64,000 nucleotides of DNA, from assembly GCA_030584185.1 (NCBI GenBank), contig CP129495.1, positions 1,391,628 to 1,455,627 on the forward strand, read 5' to 3'. Shown one piece after another: positions 1 to 8,498 of the stretch. Source of the DNA: Acidimicrobiia bacterium. GTDB taxonomy: Bacteria; Actinomycetota; Acidimicrobiia; Spongiisociales; UBA11373. The notes below the pieces were generated by a model. It did not search any database and was not told the DNA's origin. It was given only the letters and a program-made list of their open reading frames with translations. Within the stretch, counting starts at the first letter, position 1. Each line of letters begins with the position of its first letter. The position numbers and the translations under genes were made by a program.

Positions 1-357
1 GAGGGCGCCCAGGGCGAACCCGGCGACGCTGCCCATGACGAACCCGACCGCCGCCCGATGGAAGGTGGTCAGGGCGTTCTTGAGGAGCAGCCATCCGAGG
101 ATGTCGGCGTTGCGGCCCCGGCTCACCGGGCGGAACAGGGCGGCGAAGATGTCCTTGACGTGGGGCATCGAGGTGTCGTCGGTGCGCACCGGCAGCCGCA
201 CGTCGGTGAAGGGGATGGTTCCGCCGGTGGCCTGGCCCAGTGCCTTGTAGCCCTCCCACATGAGGATCAGGGAGGCCAGGATCGCCAGGAACGATCCCAG
301 CCGCAGCAGCCACCGTGGGATGGCGCGAGGGCGGGGGAGTTCGATGGCGGCCGTCAC
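1..357 (-). CDS. ABC transporter permease, SsuC/TauC-like (3' end outside window)
   Basis: The reverse strand encodes 119 codons from a GTG at 357 that run off the left edge. The N-terminus has basic residues, then a hydrophobic segment (LGSFLAILASLILMWEGY), then a loop. Near the end comes LLLKNALTTFHRAAVGFVMG, which resembles the start of the inner-membrane core of SsuC/TauC/ThiX-type permeases (binding-protein-dependent transport family). It begins 10 nt after the stop of ctaA and may be cotranscribed with it. No clear Shine-Dalgarno is visible. The substrate cannot be told from this fragment; nitrate/sulfonate/thiamine-precursor type systems are the usual relatives. Confidence 0.6.
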   Translation of the reverse strand, partial: MTAAIELPRPRAIPRWLLRLGSFLAILASLILMWEGYKALGQATGGTIPFTDVRLPVRTDDTSMPHVKDIFAALFRPVSRGRNADILGWLLLKNALTTFHRAAVGFVMGSVAGFALGAL

Positions 358-367
358 CGGCGGGATG

Positions 368-1255
368 CTACGCCTCGACGGGTCGGGTCGCCCACCCGGC
401 GGCGATCACCGTGGCGCCCACGAGGGCCGCCCAGGCGATCGCCGCCAGCAGGATGTGGGCAGAGACGATCGCCGCCGATGTCACCTCGGTCACCACGTGC
501 GCACCACCGAGGGCGACGTTCCCGGTGAAGGCGACCGCCCCGGTCGTAAGCCAGTGGCGCTCCGGCAGCCCTCGTCGCCCGGCCCGCCAGGCGGCGACGC
601 TCACCATCGCCCATCCCGCTCCCGCCGTGAGGCGATGCGCCCAGTGCAGCGCCACCTGGCGGTCGACGAACTCGGGGAACACCCTCCCCGACACCAGCGG
701 CCATCCCTCGAAGAACTGGTTGTGCACCGACGATCCGAGGAGCATCGCCCCGTAGGCGAGCATCGCCAGCAGGCCGGCGGTCCAGGCGCGCGCCGCCGAT
801 GGAACCATCTCCTGGCGAGGGCTTCGGGTGGCCACCACCAGCAGCACCAGCACCGCCACCAGGAGGAACGAGACCGCCAGATGGACCATCACCAGGTCGC
901 GGTCGAGGTCACCCTTCACCACCATCCGCCCCAGCCAGGCCTGCACGGTCACCACGGCCAGGGCCGTAGAGGCTCCGGCCACCAGCACCGTGCGGCGGCG
1001 GCTTTCCCGCCAGGCGGCGATGAGCAGCGCGACGATGAGAAGCCCGACGACGACGGCCAGCCACCGGTGGGACCACTCGATGACCATGTGGTACTCCCAG
1101 CGGGGCAGCAGACCGCCGAGCACCCCTCCCTCGCACAGCGGCCACCGGTCGGCACAGCCGTACCCGCTGCCGCTTCCCCGGGTGAAGCCGCCCAGGGCGA
1201 CCAGGGTCACGGTGGCGAAGAGGGTCCAGCGCGACAGGGTCCGGGTGGTGGGCAC
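368..1255 (-). CDS. ctaA: Haem A synthase (CtaA/COX15 family)
   Basis: This 295-residue polytopic membrane protein should convert haem O to haem A for aa3-type cytochrome c oxidase. The family's paired histidine motifs are visible: EWSHRW (about residue 60), VHLAVS (about 124), HWAHRL (about 188) and SAHILLA (about 252), each at the edge of a transmembrane helix. The cysteines in the first extracytoplasmic loop (YGCADRWPLC) match the actinobacterial/Bacillus-type CtaA disulfide pair. Length and about eight hydrophobic segments fit the family. The ATG start is followed directly by a basic N-terminus and the first helix. The downstream permease fragment is only 10 nt away. Confidence 0.93.
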   Translation of the reverse strand: MPTTRTLSRWTLFATVTLVALGGFTRGSGSGYGCADRWPLCEGGVLGGLLPRWEYHMVIEWSHRWLAVVVGLLIVALLIAAWRESRRRTVLVAGASTALAVVTVQAWLGRMVVKGDLDRDLVMVHLAVSFLLVAVLVLLVVATRSPRQEMVPSAARAWTAGLLAMLAYGAMLLGSSVHNQFFEGWPLVSGRVFPEFVDRQVALHWAHRLTAGAGWAMVSVAAWRAGRRGLPERHWLTTGAVAFTGNVALGGAHVVTEVTSAAIVSAHILLAAIAWAALVGATVIAAGWATRPVEA

Positions 1256-1317
1256 GCCCGGAGGGTAGACCCGGTCGGCGCCGGTGACGGGGCCTGCCCG
1301 CCGGCGCTAGAGTCGCC

Positions 1318-1450
1318 GTGCCGGTGAAGAGCCGGTGATGTCACGGCCAGCGAAGTCCGGTGAGAATCCGGCGCTGTCCCGCAACCGTGAAGCCCCCTCG
1401 AGGGGACGAGTCGGGTCGCCTGCCGTGTCGTCGGATTGGACACCTTCGGA
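1318..1450 (+). promoter_or_regulatory. Cobalamin (B12) riboswitch aptamer
   Basis: The leader of the btuFCD operon contains the conserved cobalamin aptamer blocks: a GGTGAGAATCCGGCGCTG segment near 1360, CCCGCAACCGTGA just after it, and GTCGGGTCGCCTGCCG near 1410. These are known signatures of AdoCbl/MeCbl riboswitches. It lies directly upstream of a cobalamin-type binding protein gene, so B12 repression of uptake is the expected logic. The ends given are approximate. Confidence 0.9.
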
Positions 1451-1487
1451 GGAAGGGTTGCCAGCCAGCAACGGCGCGACAACACCT

Positions 1488-1513
1488 CCTCCTCGGAATC
1501 GAGGAGGTTTTTT
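1488..1513 (+). terminator. Riboswitch expression platform: terminator-like hairpin containing the Shine-Dalgarno
   Basis: CCTCCTCG (1488-1495) and CGAGGAGG (1500-1507) form a perfect 8-bp stem with a GAAT loop, followed by six T residues (1508-1513). The 3' arm is itself the ribosome binding site (GAGGAGG) of the gene starting at 1515. The hairpin could therefore end transcription and also hide the Shine-Dalgarno. An upstream ACCTCCTC at 1484-1491 offers an alternative register. Confidence 0.75.
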
Positions 1514-1514
1514 C

Positions 1515-2405
1515 ATGAGGAGGACCGCAGCGCTGCTGCTCGCCCTCGTACTGCTCGCCTGCGGCGACGACGCCGCGGTGACCACCACCGCACCAGCCGG
1601 GTTCTCGGTGGAGATCGCCGGGATCACCCTGGATGCTCCACCGCAGCGGATCATCTCCGGCTCCCCGACCCACACCGAGATCCTGTTCGCCATCGGCGCC
1701 GGGGACCAGGTGATCGCCGTCGACGCCTTCTCCGACTTCCCGGCCGAGGCCGCAGCACTTCCCCGGCTCGACGCCTTCAACCCGAGCGTCGAAGGGTTCG
1801 CCGCTCTCGATCCCGATCTGGTGGTGCTCACCTTCGACCCCGGCGAAGTGGTCGAGGGTCTGGCCGCTCTCGGGGTCCCGGCGCTGGTGCTCGACGCGCC
1901 GGTCACCGTCGAGGACGTCTACGTCCAGATCCTCCAACTGGGGGATCTCACCGACAACAGGGCGGGTGCCGAGGCGGTGACCGGGTCGATGCGGTCCGAC
2001 ATCGCCGCCCTGCTCGAGACCCTGCCCGAGGCGACCGAGCCGCTCACCTACTACCACGAGCTCGATCCCACCTACTACTCGGTCGGCTCCGACACCTTCC
2101 TCGGCTCCCTGTACGGGATGCTCGGGATGTCCAGCATCGCCGACGCCGCCGGCGGCGGCTGGCCCCAGCTCTCGGCCGAGTTCATCGTCGAGGCCGACCC
2201 CGACTTCGTGTTCCTCGCCGACACCCTCTGCTGCGGTGTCACCCCGGAGGCGGTGGCGGAGCGGCCCGGGTGGGAGACGATGACTGCCGTGCGCCAGGGT
2301 CGGGTGATACCGGTGGACGAGTCGCTGGCATCTCGCTGGGGCCCGCGCCTCGTCGAGTTCCTGGAGAAGGTGGCGGTCGCCGTGCACGCCGGGAGCGACG
2401 CCTGA
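1515..2405 (+). CDS. btuF: Cobalamin ABC transporter substrate-binding lipoprotein (BtuF-like)
   Basis: The 296-residue product starts with a lipoprotein signal (basic start, hydrophobic core, LLAC lipobox around residue 16) followed by a Thr-rich linker. It then has the type III periplasmic-binding fold typical of BtuF/FhuD proteins: QRIISGSPTHTEILFAIGAG near residue 53, and a long-helix two-lobe layout ending near 296. The ATG at 1515 is 7 nt after a GAGGAGG Shine-Dalgarno that is part of the riboswitch hairpin. Assignment to cobalamin rather than iron siderophore rests on the upstream B12 riboswitch. It is translationally linked to the permease gene. Confidence 0.88.
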   Translation: MRRTAALLLALVLLACGDDAAVTTTAPAGFSVEIAGITLDAPPQRIISGSPTHTEILFAIGAGDQVIAVDAFSDFPAEAAALPRLDAFNPSVEGFAALDPDLVVLTFDPGEVVEGLAALGVPALVLDAPVTVEDVYVQILQLGDLTDNRAGAEAVTGSMRSDIAALLETLPEATEPLTYYHELDPTYYSVGSDTFLGSLYGMLGMSSIADAAGGGWPQLSAEFIVEADPDFVFLADTLCCGVTPEAVAERPGWETMTAVRQGRVIPVDESLASRWGPRLVEFLEKVAVAVHAGSDA

Positions 2406-3430
2406 CCCGGCGTCGCATTCCGGGCGTCACCCTGATCTCGGTCGGGGTGGTCGCCTTCGTCGCCGTCGTGCTCGGGATCCTCGTCGGGCCGGCGTCGCTC
2501 TCGCCGGGAGGCGTGCTGATGGAGTTGGTCGACCGGCTGCCCCTGGTCTCGGTCGACTCCGGTCTCGACGACCGGCAGGCGGCGATCCTGTGGGAGCTGC
2601 GCGTGCCCCGGGTGGCGCTCGGGTTCCTGGTCGGGGCGACCCTGTCTCTGGCCGGGGGGGCCTACCAGGGAGTGTTCCGCAACCCCCTGGCCGACCCCTA
2701 CCTGCTGGGGGTGGCGGCCGGGGCCGGTCTCGGCGCCACCCTGGTGATCGTCGTCGCCGGGTCCGTGTCGGCCCTGGTGCCGGTGGCCGCCTTCGCCGGG
2801 GCGGTGGCGGCGGTGGCCGCCGCCTACGTCCTGGGAGCCGCCTCCGGAGGCAGACGCAGTGGCGTGACCCTGATCCTCGCCGGAGTGGCGGTGGCGGCGT
2901 TCCTCACCGCAGCCCAGACATTCGTGCAGCAGCAGAACGCCGACACGATCCGCGAGGTGTACTCGTGGATCCTGGGCCGCCTGGGAACGGTCGGGTGGTC
3001 GGAGGTGGTGATGATGGCTCCGTACGCAGTCGTTTCGGCGGCGGTGATCCTCTCCCACCGCCGTCTCCTCGACGTACTCTCCGTCGGCGAGGAGGAGGCC
3101 CGCACCCTGGGGGTGAGGCCCGACCGGGTGCGGCTGGTCGTGGTTCTGGCCGCCACCTTGGGAACCGCCGGGGCGGTGGCTGTCAGCGGCCTGATCGGGT
3201 TCGTCGGGATCGTCGTGCCCCATGCCGTGCGCTTGCTGGCCGGTGGGGCGTTGCGGGTGGTGCTGCCTCTGAGCGTGCTCGCCGGAGGCGCCTTCCTGGT
3301 GCTGGCCGATCTGCTCGCCCGAACCGTCTCCAGCCCGGCCGAGGTCCCCATCGGCGTCATCACCGCATTCTTCGGAGGGCCCTTCTTCCTCCTGGTCCTG
3401 CGCAACTCGCAGCGGGATGCGCCGAGATGA
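2402..3430 (+). CDS. btuC: Cobalamin ABC transporter permease (BtuC, FecCD family)
   Basis: This FecCD-type membrane permease of about 342 residues carries the family blocks LRVPRVALGFLVGATLSLAG, GVFRNPLADPYLLGVAAGAG and GLIGFVGIVVPHAVRLL. The start is unusual. The first transmembrane segment begins almost at the btuF stop, and no ATG/GTG/TTG precedes it in frame, so a CTG at 2402 (CTGA overlap with the btuF stop, GGGAG about 9 nt upstream) is the best candidate. A GTG at 2447 would cut into the first helix. The gene ends in an ATGA overlap with the ATPase gene. Confidence 0.87.
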   Translation: MTRRRIPGVTLISVGVVAFVAVVLGILVGPASLSPGGVLMELVDRLPLVSVDSGLDDRQAAILWELRVPRVALGFLVGATLSLAGGAYQGVFRNPLADPYLLGVAAGAGLGATLVIVVAGSVSALVPVAAFAGAVAAVAAAYVLGAASGGRRSGVTLILAGVAVAAFLTAAQTFVQQQNADTIREVYSWILGRLGTVGWSEVVMMAPYAVVSAAVILSHRRLLDVLSVGEEEARTLGVRPDRVRLVVVLAATLGTAGAVAVSGLIGFVGIVVPHAVRLLAGGALRVVLPLSVLAGGAFLVLADLLARTVSSPAEVPIGVITAFFGGPFFLLVLRNSQRDAPR

Positions 3431-4215
3431 GCGGTGTCGTGCTCAGAGATGCCGGCGTGGCCTTCGGAGGCAGGCCCGTGGTGTCGGGGGTGTCGACCGC
3501 GGTGGAGCCAGGAGGCTGGCTGGCCGTGATCGGGCCCAACGGCGCCGGCAAGACCTCACTGCTGCGTGCCATCGCCGGCACCGTGCGCTACGCGGGGTCG
3601 ATCCGGGTGGCCGGTGCGGAGGTGTCGGGTCTCGACGCCAGGCGTGCCGCCCGCCTGGTGGCGGTGGTGCCCCAGCACCCGGTCCTTCCCGACGAAATGG
3701 AGGTGGGCGACTACGTGCTCCTGGGGAGGACCCCGCACACCGGGTACTTCGGGCTGGAGTCGGCAGCCGACCGGGAGGCCGCGGCCTCCGCCCTGGAGCG
3801 TCTCGACGCCGCCCCACTCGCCGGAAGACGCCTGGGAACGCTCTCGGGTGGAGAGCGCCAGCGGGTGGTGCTGGCCCGGGCTCTCGCCCAGGATGCAGGC
3901 GTGCTCCTCCTCGACGAGCCTACGGCGGCGCTCGACATCGGCCACGGGCAACAGGTGCTCGACCTGGTGGACGGGTTGCGGGCCGCCTCCGGGATGGCGG
4001 TGGTGTCGGCCATCCACGACCTCACCCTCGCCGCCCAGTACGCCGATCGGGCCCTGCTGCTGGTCGACGGGAGCGTCGTCACCGAGGGCACGCCCGCCCA
4101 GGTGCTCACCGAGGAGTCGATCGCCCTCTTCCCCGGAGCCAGGGTGACCGTGCTGCGCGGTCCCGGCGGCGAGCCGGTGATCCTGCCCCGGCGAGCCGCG
4201 ATGGGGCCCGGCTGA
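3427..4215 (+). CDS. btuD: Cobalamin ABC transporter ATP-binding protein (BtuD-like)
   Basis: A 262-residue ABC ATPase of the FecE/BtuD subgroup. The Walker A is GPNGAGKTS (about residue 37), the Q-loop is VVPQHPVLPDEM (about 80), the signature is LSGGERQRV (about 139), Walker B is VLLLDEPTAALD (about 158), and the switch histidine is in AIHDLTLAAQYADR. The ATG overlaps the permease stop (ATGA), so the three transporter genes form one translationally coupled operon under the cobalamin riboswitch. Confidence 0.92.
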   Translation: MSGVVLRDAGVAFGGRPVVSGVSTAVEPGGWLAVIGPNGAGKTSLLRAIAGTVRYAGSIRVAGAEVSGLDARRAARLVAVVPQHPVLPDEMEVGDYVLLGRTPHTGYFGLESAADREAAASALERLDAAPLAGRRLGTLSGGERQRVVLARALAQDAGVLLLDEPTAALDIGHGQQVLDLVDGLRAASGMAVVSAIHDLTLAAQYADRALLLVDGSVVTEGTPAQVLTEESIALFPGARVTVLRGPGGEPVILPRRAAMGPG

Positions 4216-4262
4216 CCGGGGCGGGACCGGAGAGCGCCTCACCATCTAGGCTCCGTCGTTCG

Positions 4263-5156
4263 ATGTTGCGCCCCGTGTCGATCGCCTTGATGGTCCTCCT
4301 CGCTGTGGTGACCGCCCTCCCCGCCGGTGCGGGCGACGAGGCGACCCTCGAGGACCTGCTGGCGACGGTCGAGTCCAGGATCGAGCGGGTGCGGGAGGTT
4401 GATCGCCTCGCTCGCTTCGGCGAGGCGGTCGACTCCGGGTTCGAGGACCTCGACCTCCTGTTCGGGACGGTGCGCTCCACCGCCGCCAGGCGTCTGAAGG
4501 ATGCGCTCGGATCGGAGACGGCCGCACAGGTCCTCGACCTGTCGGCGGGATGGCAGGTCGAGCTCGACGGTGCCGAGCCGATCGGATCCGGCCTCGATCC
4601 TGCGTCCGCCCGGGAGGCGGAGCGCTTGGCCGGCGAGTGGGCGGGGCTCCGCCGGGCGCTGTTGGAGCTCCGGGTGGTGGCGGCGGCCAGGGGGCCGGAG
4701 CGAGCGTGTCCGGTGGTGGGCGACGAGTACTGGTTCGTCGACGACTGGGCCGACGCGCGCCCGGGCGGCCGTTCCCACAAGGGCACCGACCTGATCGCCC
4801 CGATGCGCACCCCGGTGCAGGCCATCGAGGACGGGGTGGTGGTGCAGGCCAGCTGGCACCGATCCGGGGGACGCCAGATCTACATCCGGGCCGACTCGAC
4901 CGGAGACGTCTACTACTACGCCCATCTCGATTACTGGGAGAAGTGGATCTGGACGGGGACCCGGGTGCGCGCTGGCGACGTCATCGGCCTCCTCGGGCGA
5001 TCCGGCAACACCGACTCGCCCCATCTCCACTTCGGCTGGATGCCCGGGTCGCGACGGGTCGACCTGGAGAACCTGCAGAACCCGTACCCGTTGCTGCTGG
5101 AGATCTGCCCGGACAACTTCGTCCCGGAGTGGATCCCGGCATCAGACGGCGGCTGA
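4263..5156 (+). CDS. Secreted M23-family metallopeptidase
   Basis: A 297-residue secreted protein with a signal peptide (residues 1-22, ending ALPAGAGDE). A helical segment of about 130 residues follows, then a LytM/peptidase M23 domain from about 150. Zinc-site motifs are SHKGTDLIAP (HxxxD) and HLHFGW (HxH) near 255. Such enzymes cut peptidoglycan cross-bridges. The active domain also includes YYYAHLDYWEKW, as usual in M23. A TAGGCT element lies 10 nt before the ATG and no Shine-Dalgarno is seen, so the mRNA may be leaderless and separate from the btu operon. Confidence 0.85.
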   Translation: MLRPVSIALMVLLAVVTALPAGAGDEATLEDLLATVESRIERVREVDRLARFGEAVDSGFEDLDLLFGTVRSTAARRLKDALGSETAAQVLDLSAGWQVELDGAEPIGSGLDPASAREAERLAGEWAGLRRALLELRVVAAARGPERACPVVGDEYWFVDDWADARPGGRSHKGTDLIAPMRTPVQAIEDGVVVQASWHRSGGRQIYIRADSTGDVYYYAHLDYWEKWIWTGTRVRAGDVIGLLGRSGNTDSPHLHFGWMPGSRRVDLENLQNPYPLLLEICPDNFVPEWIPASDGG

Positions 5157-5165
5157 TCGCCCGGG

Positions 5166-5954
5166 TCAGGAGCCGGCCAGCGCCTCGAGGACCCCGTTGC
5201 TGGCCGGGCCGTTGCCGGCGCCCCTGATGGCGGTGACCGAGATCACGCCCTCGCGTGCGGCCTCGACGTCGGTTCCGTCCAGCCCGTCGGGGCCGGTGAC
5301 CAGGTCCCCGTAGGCATGGGTGTATACGCCCGGGCTCTGCTCGGCGAACAGCCGGGCGTACCCGACCTCGGCCACGCGGGTGATGCGTCGCTCGGTCGCG
5401 TCGTCGGCGTCGTCGGGGATGCCGACGTTGAGCACCTCCCCGGGGACCATGTGGGGGAAGGCCTCGATGGCGATGCCGGCGGCGATGATGGAGACCCGCT
5501 CCCACACCGGCATGGCCTCCGGGGTGAGGATCCATCGCTTCCACTCGGCCCACGGCATTCCGCTCGACCCGGTGGAGAAGGCGATGGCCGGCACCCTGGC
5601 GATCCCCGCCTCCAGCGCCGCCCCTGCGGTTCCGCTGGACTGCAGGTAGGCGGCCCCGCAGTTGTATCCGATGTTCACTCCGGAGAGCACGAGTTCGGGC
5701 CGCTCCGGCAGGACTCCGTTGAGGCCCAACTGCACGCAGTCGGCCGGGTACCCGGTGCAGGCGAACACCGTGATGCCGTCCACGGTGCGCTCCGCGACGT
5801 GCACCGGGTCGAAGCGGGTGATCGCCTTGCCCACCCAGGAGCGCTCCCGGTCGGGGACGACCACCGCCACCTCGCCGATCCCGCTCAGGGCTCTGGCAAA
5901 CGGGAGCAGGCCGGGGGCGTCGATGCCGTCGTCGTTGGTGAGGAGGATTCGCAC
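5166..5954 (-). CDS. surE: 5'/3'-nucleotidase SurE
   Basis: A 262-residue SurE family phosphatase acting on nucleoside monophosphates. The metal-binding start RILLTNDDGIDAPG is at the N-terminus, and SGVNIGYNCG (about residue 87) and SSGTAGAALEA (about 104) are the other catalytic-loop motifs. The GTG at 5954 is chosen because the family begins with this beta strand and a TAGCGT -10 element lies 7 nt upstream, suggesting a leaderless transcript. It is convergent with the peptidase gene (9 nt apart) and divergent from the beta-propeller gene. Confidence 0.93.
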   Translation of the reverse strand: MRILLTNDDGIDAPGLLPFARALSGIGEVAVVVPDRERSWVGKAITRFDPVHVAERTVDGITVFACTGYPADCVQLGLNGVLPERPELVLSGVNIGYNCGAAYLQSSGTAGAALEAGIARVPAIAFSTGSSGMPWAEWKRWILTPEAMPVWERVSIIAAGIAIEAFPHMVPGEVLNVGIPDDADDATERRITRVAEVGYARLFAEQSPGVYTHAYGDLVTGPDGLDGTDVEAAREGVISVTAIRGAGNGPASNGVLEALAGS

Positions 5955-6029
5955 GGATGCCACGCTACCGGGAACCGCTCCGGCGTCGGATATCGTCAAA
6001 GCGGCGACGTTCCACGGGAGGACCCTGAC

Positions 6030-8237
6030 ATGCGCCGGATCTCTACTCTGCTGGTTGCCATGGGGCTGCTGCTCGCCGCCTGTGGCGATGACGCCTCATC
6101 CACCACCACGACCGGCGGCACCATCTCTGCCGCAGGCTCCTCGTTCAACCCGCGCAACCTGACCTTCACCGCTCGCCTCACTCCGTTCGACGCCTGTGAC
6201 GCCGTCCTCGCCCACTTCAAGGCCGAGGCGCTGGAGCGGGTCGGACCCTACGGGCTGAGCGGCGGTCCCATGTGGTACGGACCGGTGTTCGCCGAGGATG
6301 CCGCCCGGGAAGGAGCCGTGGAGACGACCGCGGCCGCCTCCCTGCCCACCGCAGGCGGCCAGGAGGGCGTCGACTACTCGGGCACCAACGTGCAGGTGGC
6401 CGGGGTGGACGAGCCGGACATCGTCAAGACCGACGGCACCCGGATCGTCTCCATCATCGACGGGGTGATCCGCTACGTGGACGTCTCCGGCGACACCCCG
6501 CGGCTCGTCGACGAGCTGACCCTCGAGTCGGGGTGGGGTCACCGCTTCTTCCTCAGCGGCGAGCGCGCCATCGTGTTCTCCGCCGGCGACCTGTGGGGGA
6601 TCCCCATGTTCGCCGAAGACGCCGCTCGCATCGCACCCGGAGGATGGGGCCGTCCCGTGTCTGTGGTCCAGGAGATCGACATGAGCGACCCGTCCAACCT
6701 GCAGGTGGTGCGCACCGTCCGCCTCGACGGCACCTATCTGAGTGCCCGCAAGGTGGGCGACACGGTGCGGATGGTCCTCACCTCGTACCCGCACGACCTG
6801 CCGTTCGTGTATCCCTCCAACGAGTCGGCCGAGGACATCGCCCTCGAGGCCAACCGCAGGATCATCGAGCAGTCGACGATCGAGACCTGGCTCCCCGGCT
6901 ACACCGCCTACGACGCCGACGGCCGGGAGACCGGCTCCGGCCTGGTGGTCGACTGCAACCGGATGAACCGCCCCGCCGAGTTCGCCGGGTTCGACACCCT
7001 GTCGATCACGACCCTGGACATGAACTCGTCGCTGCAGGTGGGCGGCGGGACCGGGGTCATAGCCGAGGGTCAGACCGTGTACGCCTCCACCGAGAGCCTG
7101 TACGTGGCCACCAACGTGTGGATTCCCGAGGACGCCTGGGAACGGTTCGGCACGGAGATGGATGACCTCGAGGAGACCTACCGGACCGCCATCCACAAGT
7201 TCGACATCGCCGGTGAGGGGCCGGCCGACTACCGGGCCAGCGGCTCGGTGGAGGGGCACCTGCTCAACCAGTTCGCCATGGACGAGCACGAGGGGTTCCT
7301 GCGGGTGGCCACCACCCTGGGCACGCCCTGGGGCAGCGACGACTCCGAGTCGCAGGTGGTGGTCCTGGGAGAACGCGACGGCGAGCTGGCCGCTGTCGGC
7401 TCCGTGGGGAACATGGGCGAGGGTGAGCAGATCTACTCGGTGCGTTTCATCGGCGACACCGGGTATGTGGTCACCTTCCGCCAGGTGGATCCGCTGTACG
7501 TGCTCGACCTGAGCGACCCTGAGAACCCGTCGGTGAGCGGCGAGCTGAAGATCCCCGGCTACTCGGCGTACCTGCATCCGCTGGGCGAGGGTCGCCTGCT
7601 CGGTGTTGGCCAGGACGCCGACTCGGAGGGCCGGGTGCGGGGCGCCAAGGTGTCGGTGTTCGACGTCTCCGACCCGGCCAACCCACGCGAGATCGACTCC
7701 TACTCGCTGAAGGACTCCTACACCGAGGCCGAGTGGGACCACCTGGCGTTCCTCTACTGGGAGCCGTCCGACATGGTGGTGCTTCCCCTGTCGGTGTGGG
7801 CCGACCAGTTCTTCGGGGCGCTGGTGCTCAAGACCGACGACGGGCTGCGCGAGTTCGGGCGGGTGAACCACCACCGGGACACCGCCGACATGCCCGAGTC
7901 CGATTGCGAGCAGGTGGAGGGTGCCGAGGGCTACCTGGGTGATGCCGTCATCCAGGTGTGCGGCGAGGACGACAAGGGCGGCTACCGGGGTCGATCGTGC
8001 GAGATCATCCCGCTCGAGGAGGCCCGTGGCTGGCTGGAGGAAGAGGCCGGTATCGATCTGAGCGGCCTGGGTGAGGATGAGCGCCTCGAGCTCTGCTGGC
8101 CCGACTACGAGAACCAGGACCCACAGATCGTGCGCTCGCTGGTGATCGGCGACACCCTGTGGACCCTGTCGTGGCGGAGCCTGCAGGCCAACGACCTGTC
8201 CACCCTCGAGGTGGAGACCACCATCTGGTTCAAGTAG
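6030..8237 (+). CDS. Lipoprotein with beta-propeller domain (PF09826-like)
   Basis: A 735-residue exported lipoprotein with lipobox LLAAC near residue 18 and a Thr-rich linker. The motif NVQVAGVDEPDIVKTDGTRI (about residue 120) is diagnostic of the secreted 'beta-propeller domain' family, whose role is unknown. Repeated blades follow (VDVSGDTPRLVDELTL, VLDLSDPENPSVSGELKIPG, VFDVSDPANPREIDSYSL), as in LVIVD-type propellers. The start has a clear GGGAGGA Shine-Dalgarno. Cysteines near the C-terminus (VCGEDDK, SCEII, LCWPD) may form disulfides. No enzymatic motif is evident. Confidence 0.85.
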   Translation: MRRISTLLVAMGLLLAACGDDASSTTTTGGTISAAGSSFNPRNLTFTARLTPFDACDAVLAHFKAEALERVGPYGLSGGPMWYGPVFAEDAAREGAVETTAAASLPTAGGQEGVDYSGTNVQVAGVDEPDIVKTDGTRIVSIIDGVIRYVDVSGDTPRLVDELTLESGWGHRFFLSGERAIVFSAGDLWGIPMFAEDAARIAPGGWGRPVSVVQEIDMSDPSNLQVVRTVRLDGTYLSARKVGDTVRMVLTSYPHDLPFVYPSNESAEDIALEANRRIIEQSTIETWLPGYTAYDADGRETGSGLVVDCNRMNRPAEFAGFDTLSITTLDMNSSLQVGGGTGVIAEGQTVYASTESLYVATNVWIPEDAWERFGTEMDDLEETYRTAIHKFDIAGEGPADYRASGSVEGHLLNQFAMDEHEGFLRVATTLGTPWGSDDSESQVVVLGERDGELAAVGSVGNMGEGEQIYSVRFIGDTGYVVTFRQVDPLYVLDLSDPENPSVSGELKIPGYSAYLHPLGEGRLLGVGQDADSEGRVRGAKVSVFDVSDPANPREIDSYSLKDSYTEAEWDHLAFLYWEPSDMVVLPLSVWADQFFGALVLKTDDGLREFGRVNHHRDTADMPESDCEQVEGAEGYLGDAVIQVCGEDDKGGYRGRSCEIIPLEEARGWLEEEAGIDLSGLGEDERLELCWPDYENQDPQIVRSLVIGDTLWTLSWRSLQANDLSTLEVETTIWFK

Positions 8238-8239
8238 GC

Positions 8240-8455
8240 GGTTCGTTCCCTCCCCCTTTGGGTGAGTAGCCCGGGGGGGAGTCCGGCGAAGCCGGGGGTG
8301 CCGGTGTTTCTTCCCCCCGCAGGGGGGAGTCCGGCGAAGCCGGGAGGGGGCAGAAGCAACACGGATCGTGGCCCGGTCTTGCTGTAGCACCGGTCGGGTG
8401 TTGCCCCCTCCGGCCCTTCCGGCCACCTCCCCGGGGGAGAGACCGCCGCCAGACC
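8240..8455. repeat. Dispersed hairpin-rich repeat, copy 1
   Basis: This intergenic stretch holds a module that recurs twice near 62 kb. It begins with GGTGTTTC, continues with a C-run/G-run hairpin (TTCCCCCCGCAGGGGGGAG), then a GGCGAAGCCGGGAGGGGGCAGAAGCAAC block, and ends with GCCCCCTCCGGCCCTTCCGGCC plus a CTCCCCGGGGGAG hairpin (about 8300-8442). A partial extra copy of the C-run/GGCGAAGCCGG piece lies at 8262-8300. There is no coding potential that matches a family. Confidence 0.8.
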
Positions 8456-8498
8456 ATGTGGGCGGCCACGCCACCGCTCACCCCATACACTCCTCAGG

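Noticed and set aside
2590-4215. Long overlapping plus-strand frames through btuC, btuD and other GC-rich genes
   Set aside because: These are shadow frames with Arg/Gly/Pro-rich translation and no family likeness; the real genes are in other frames.
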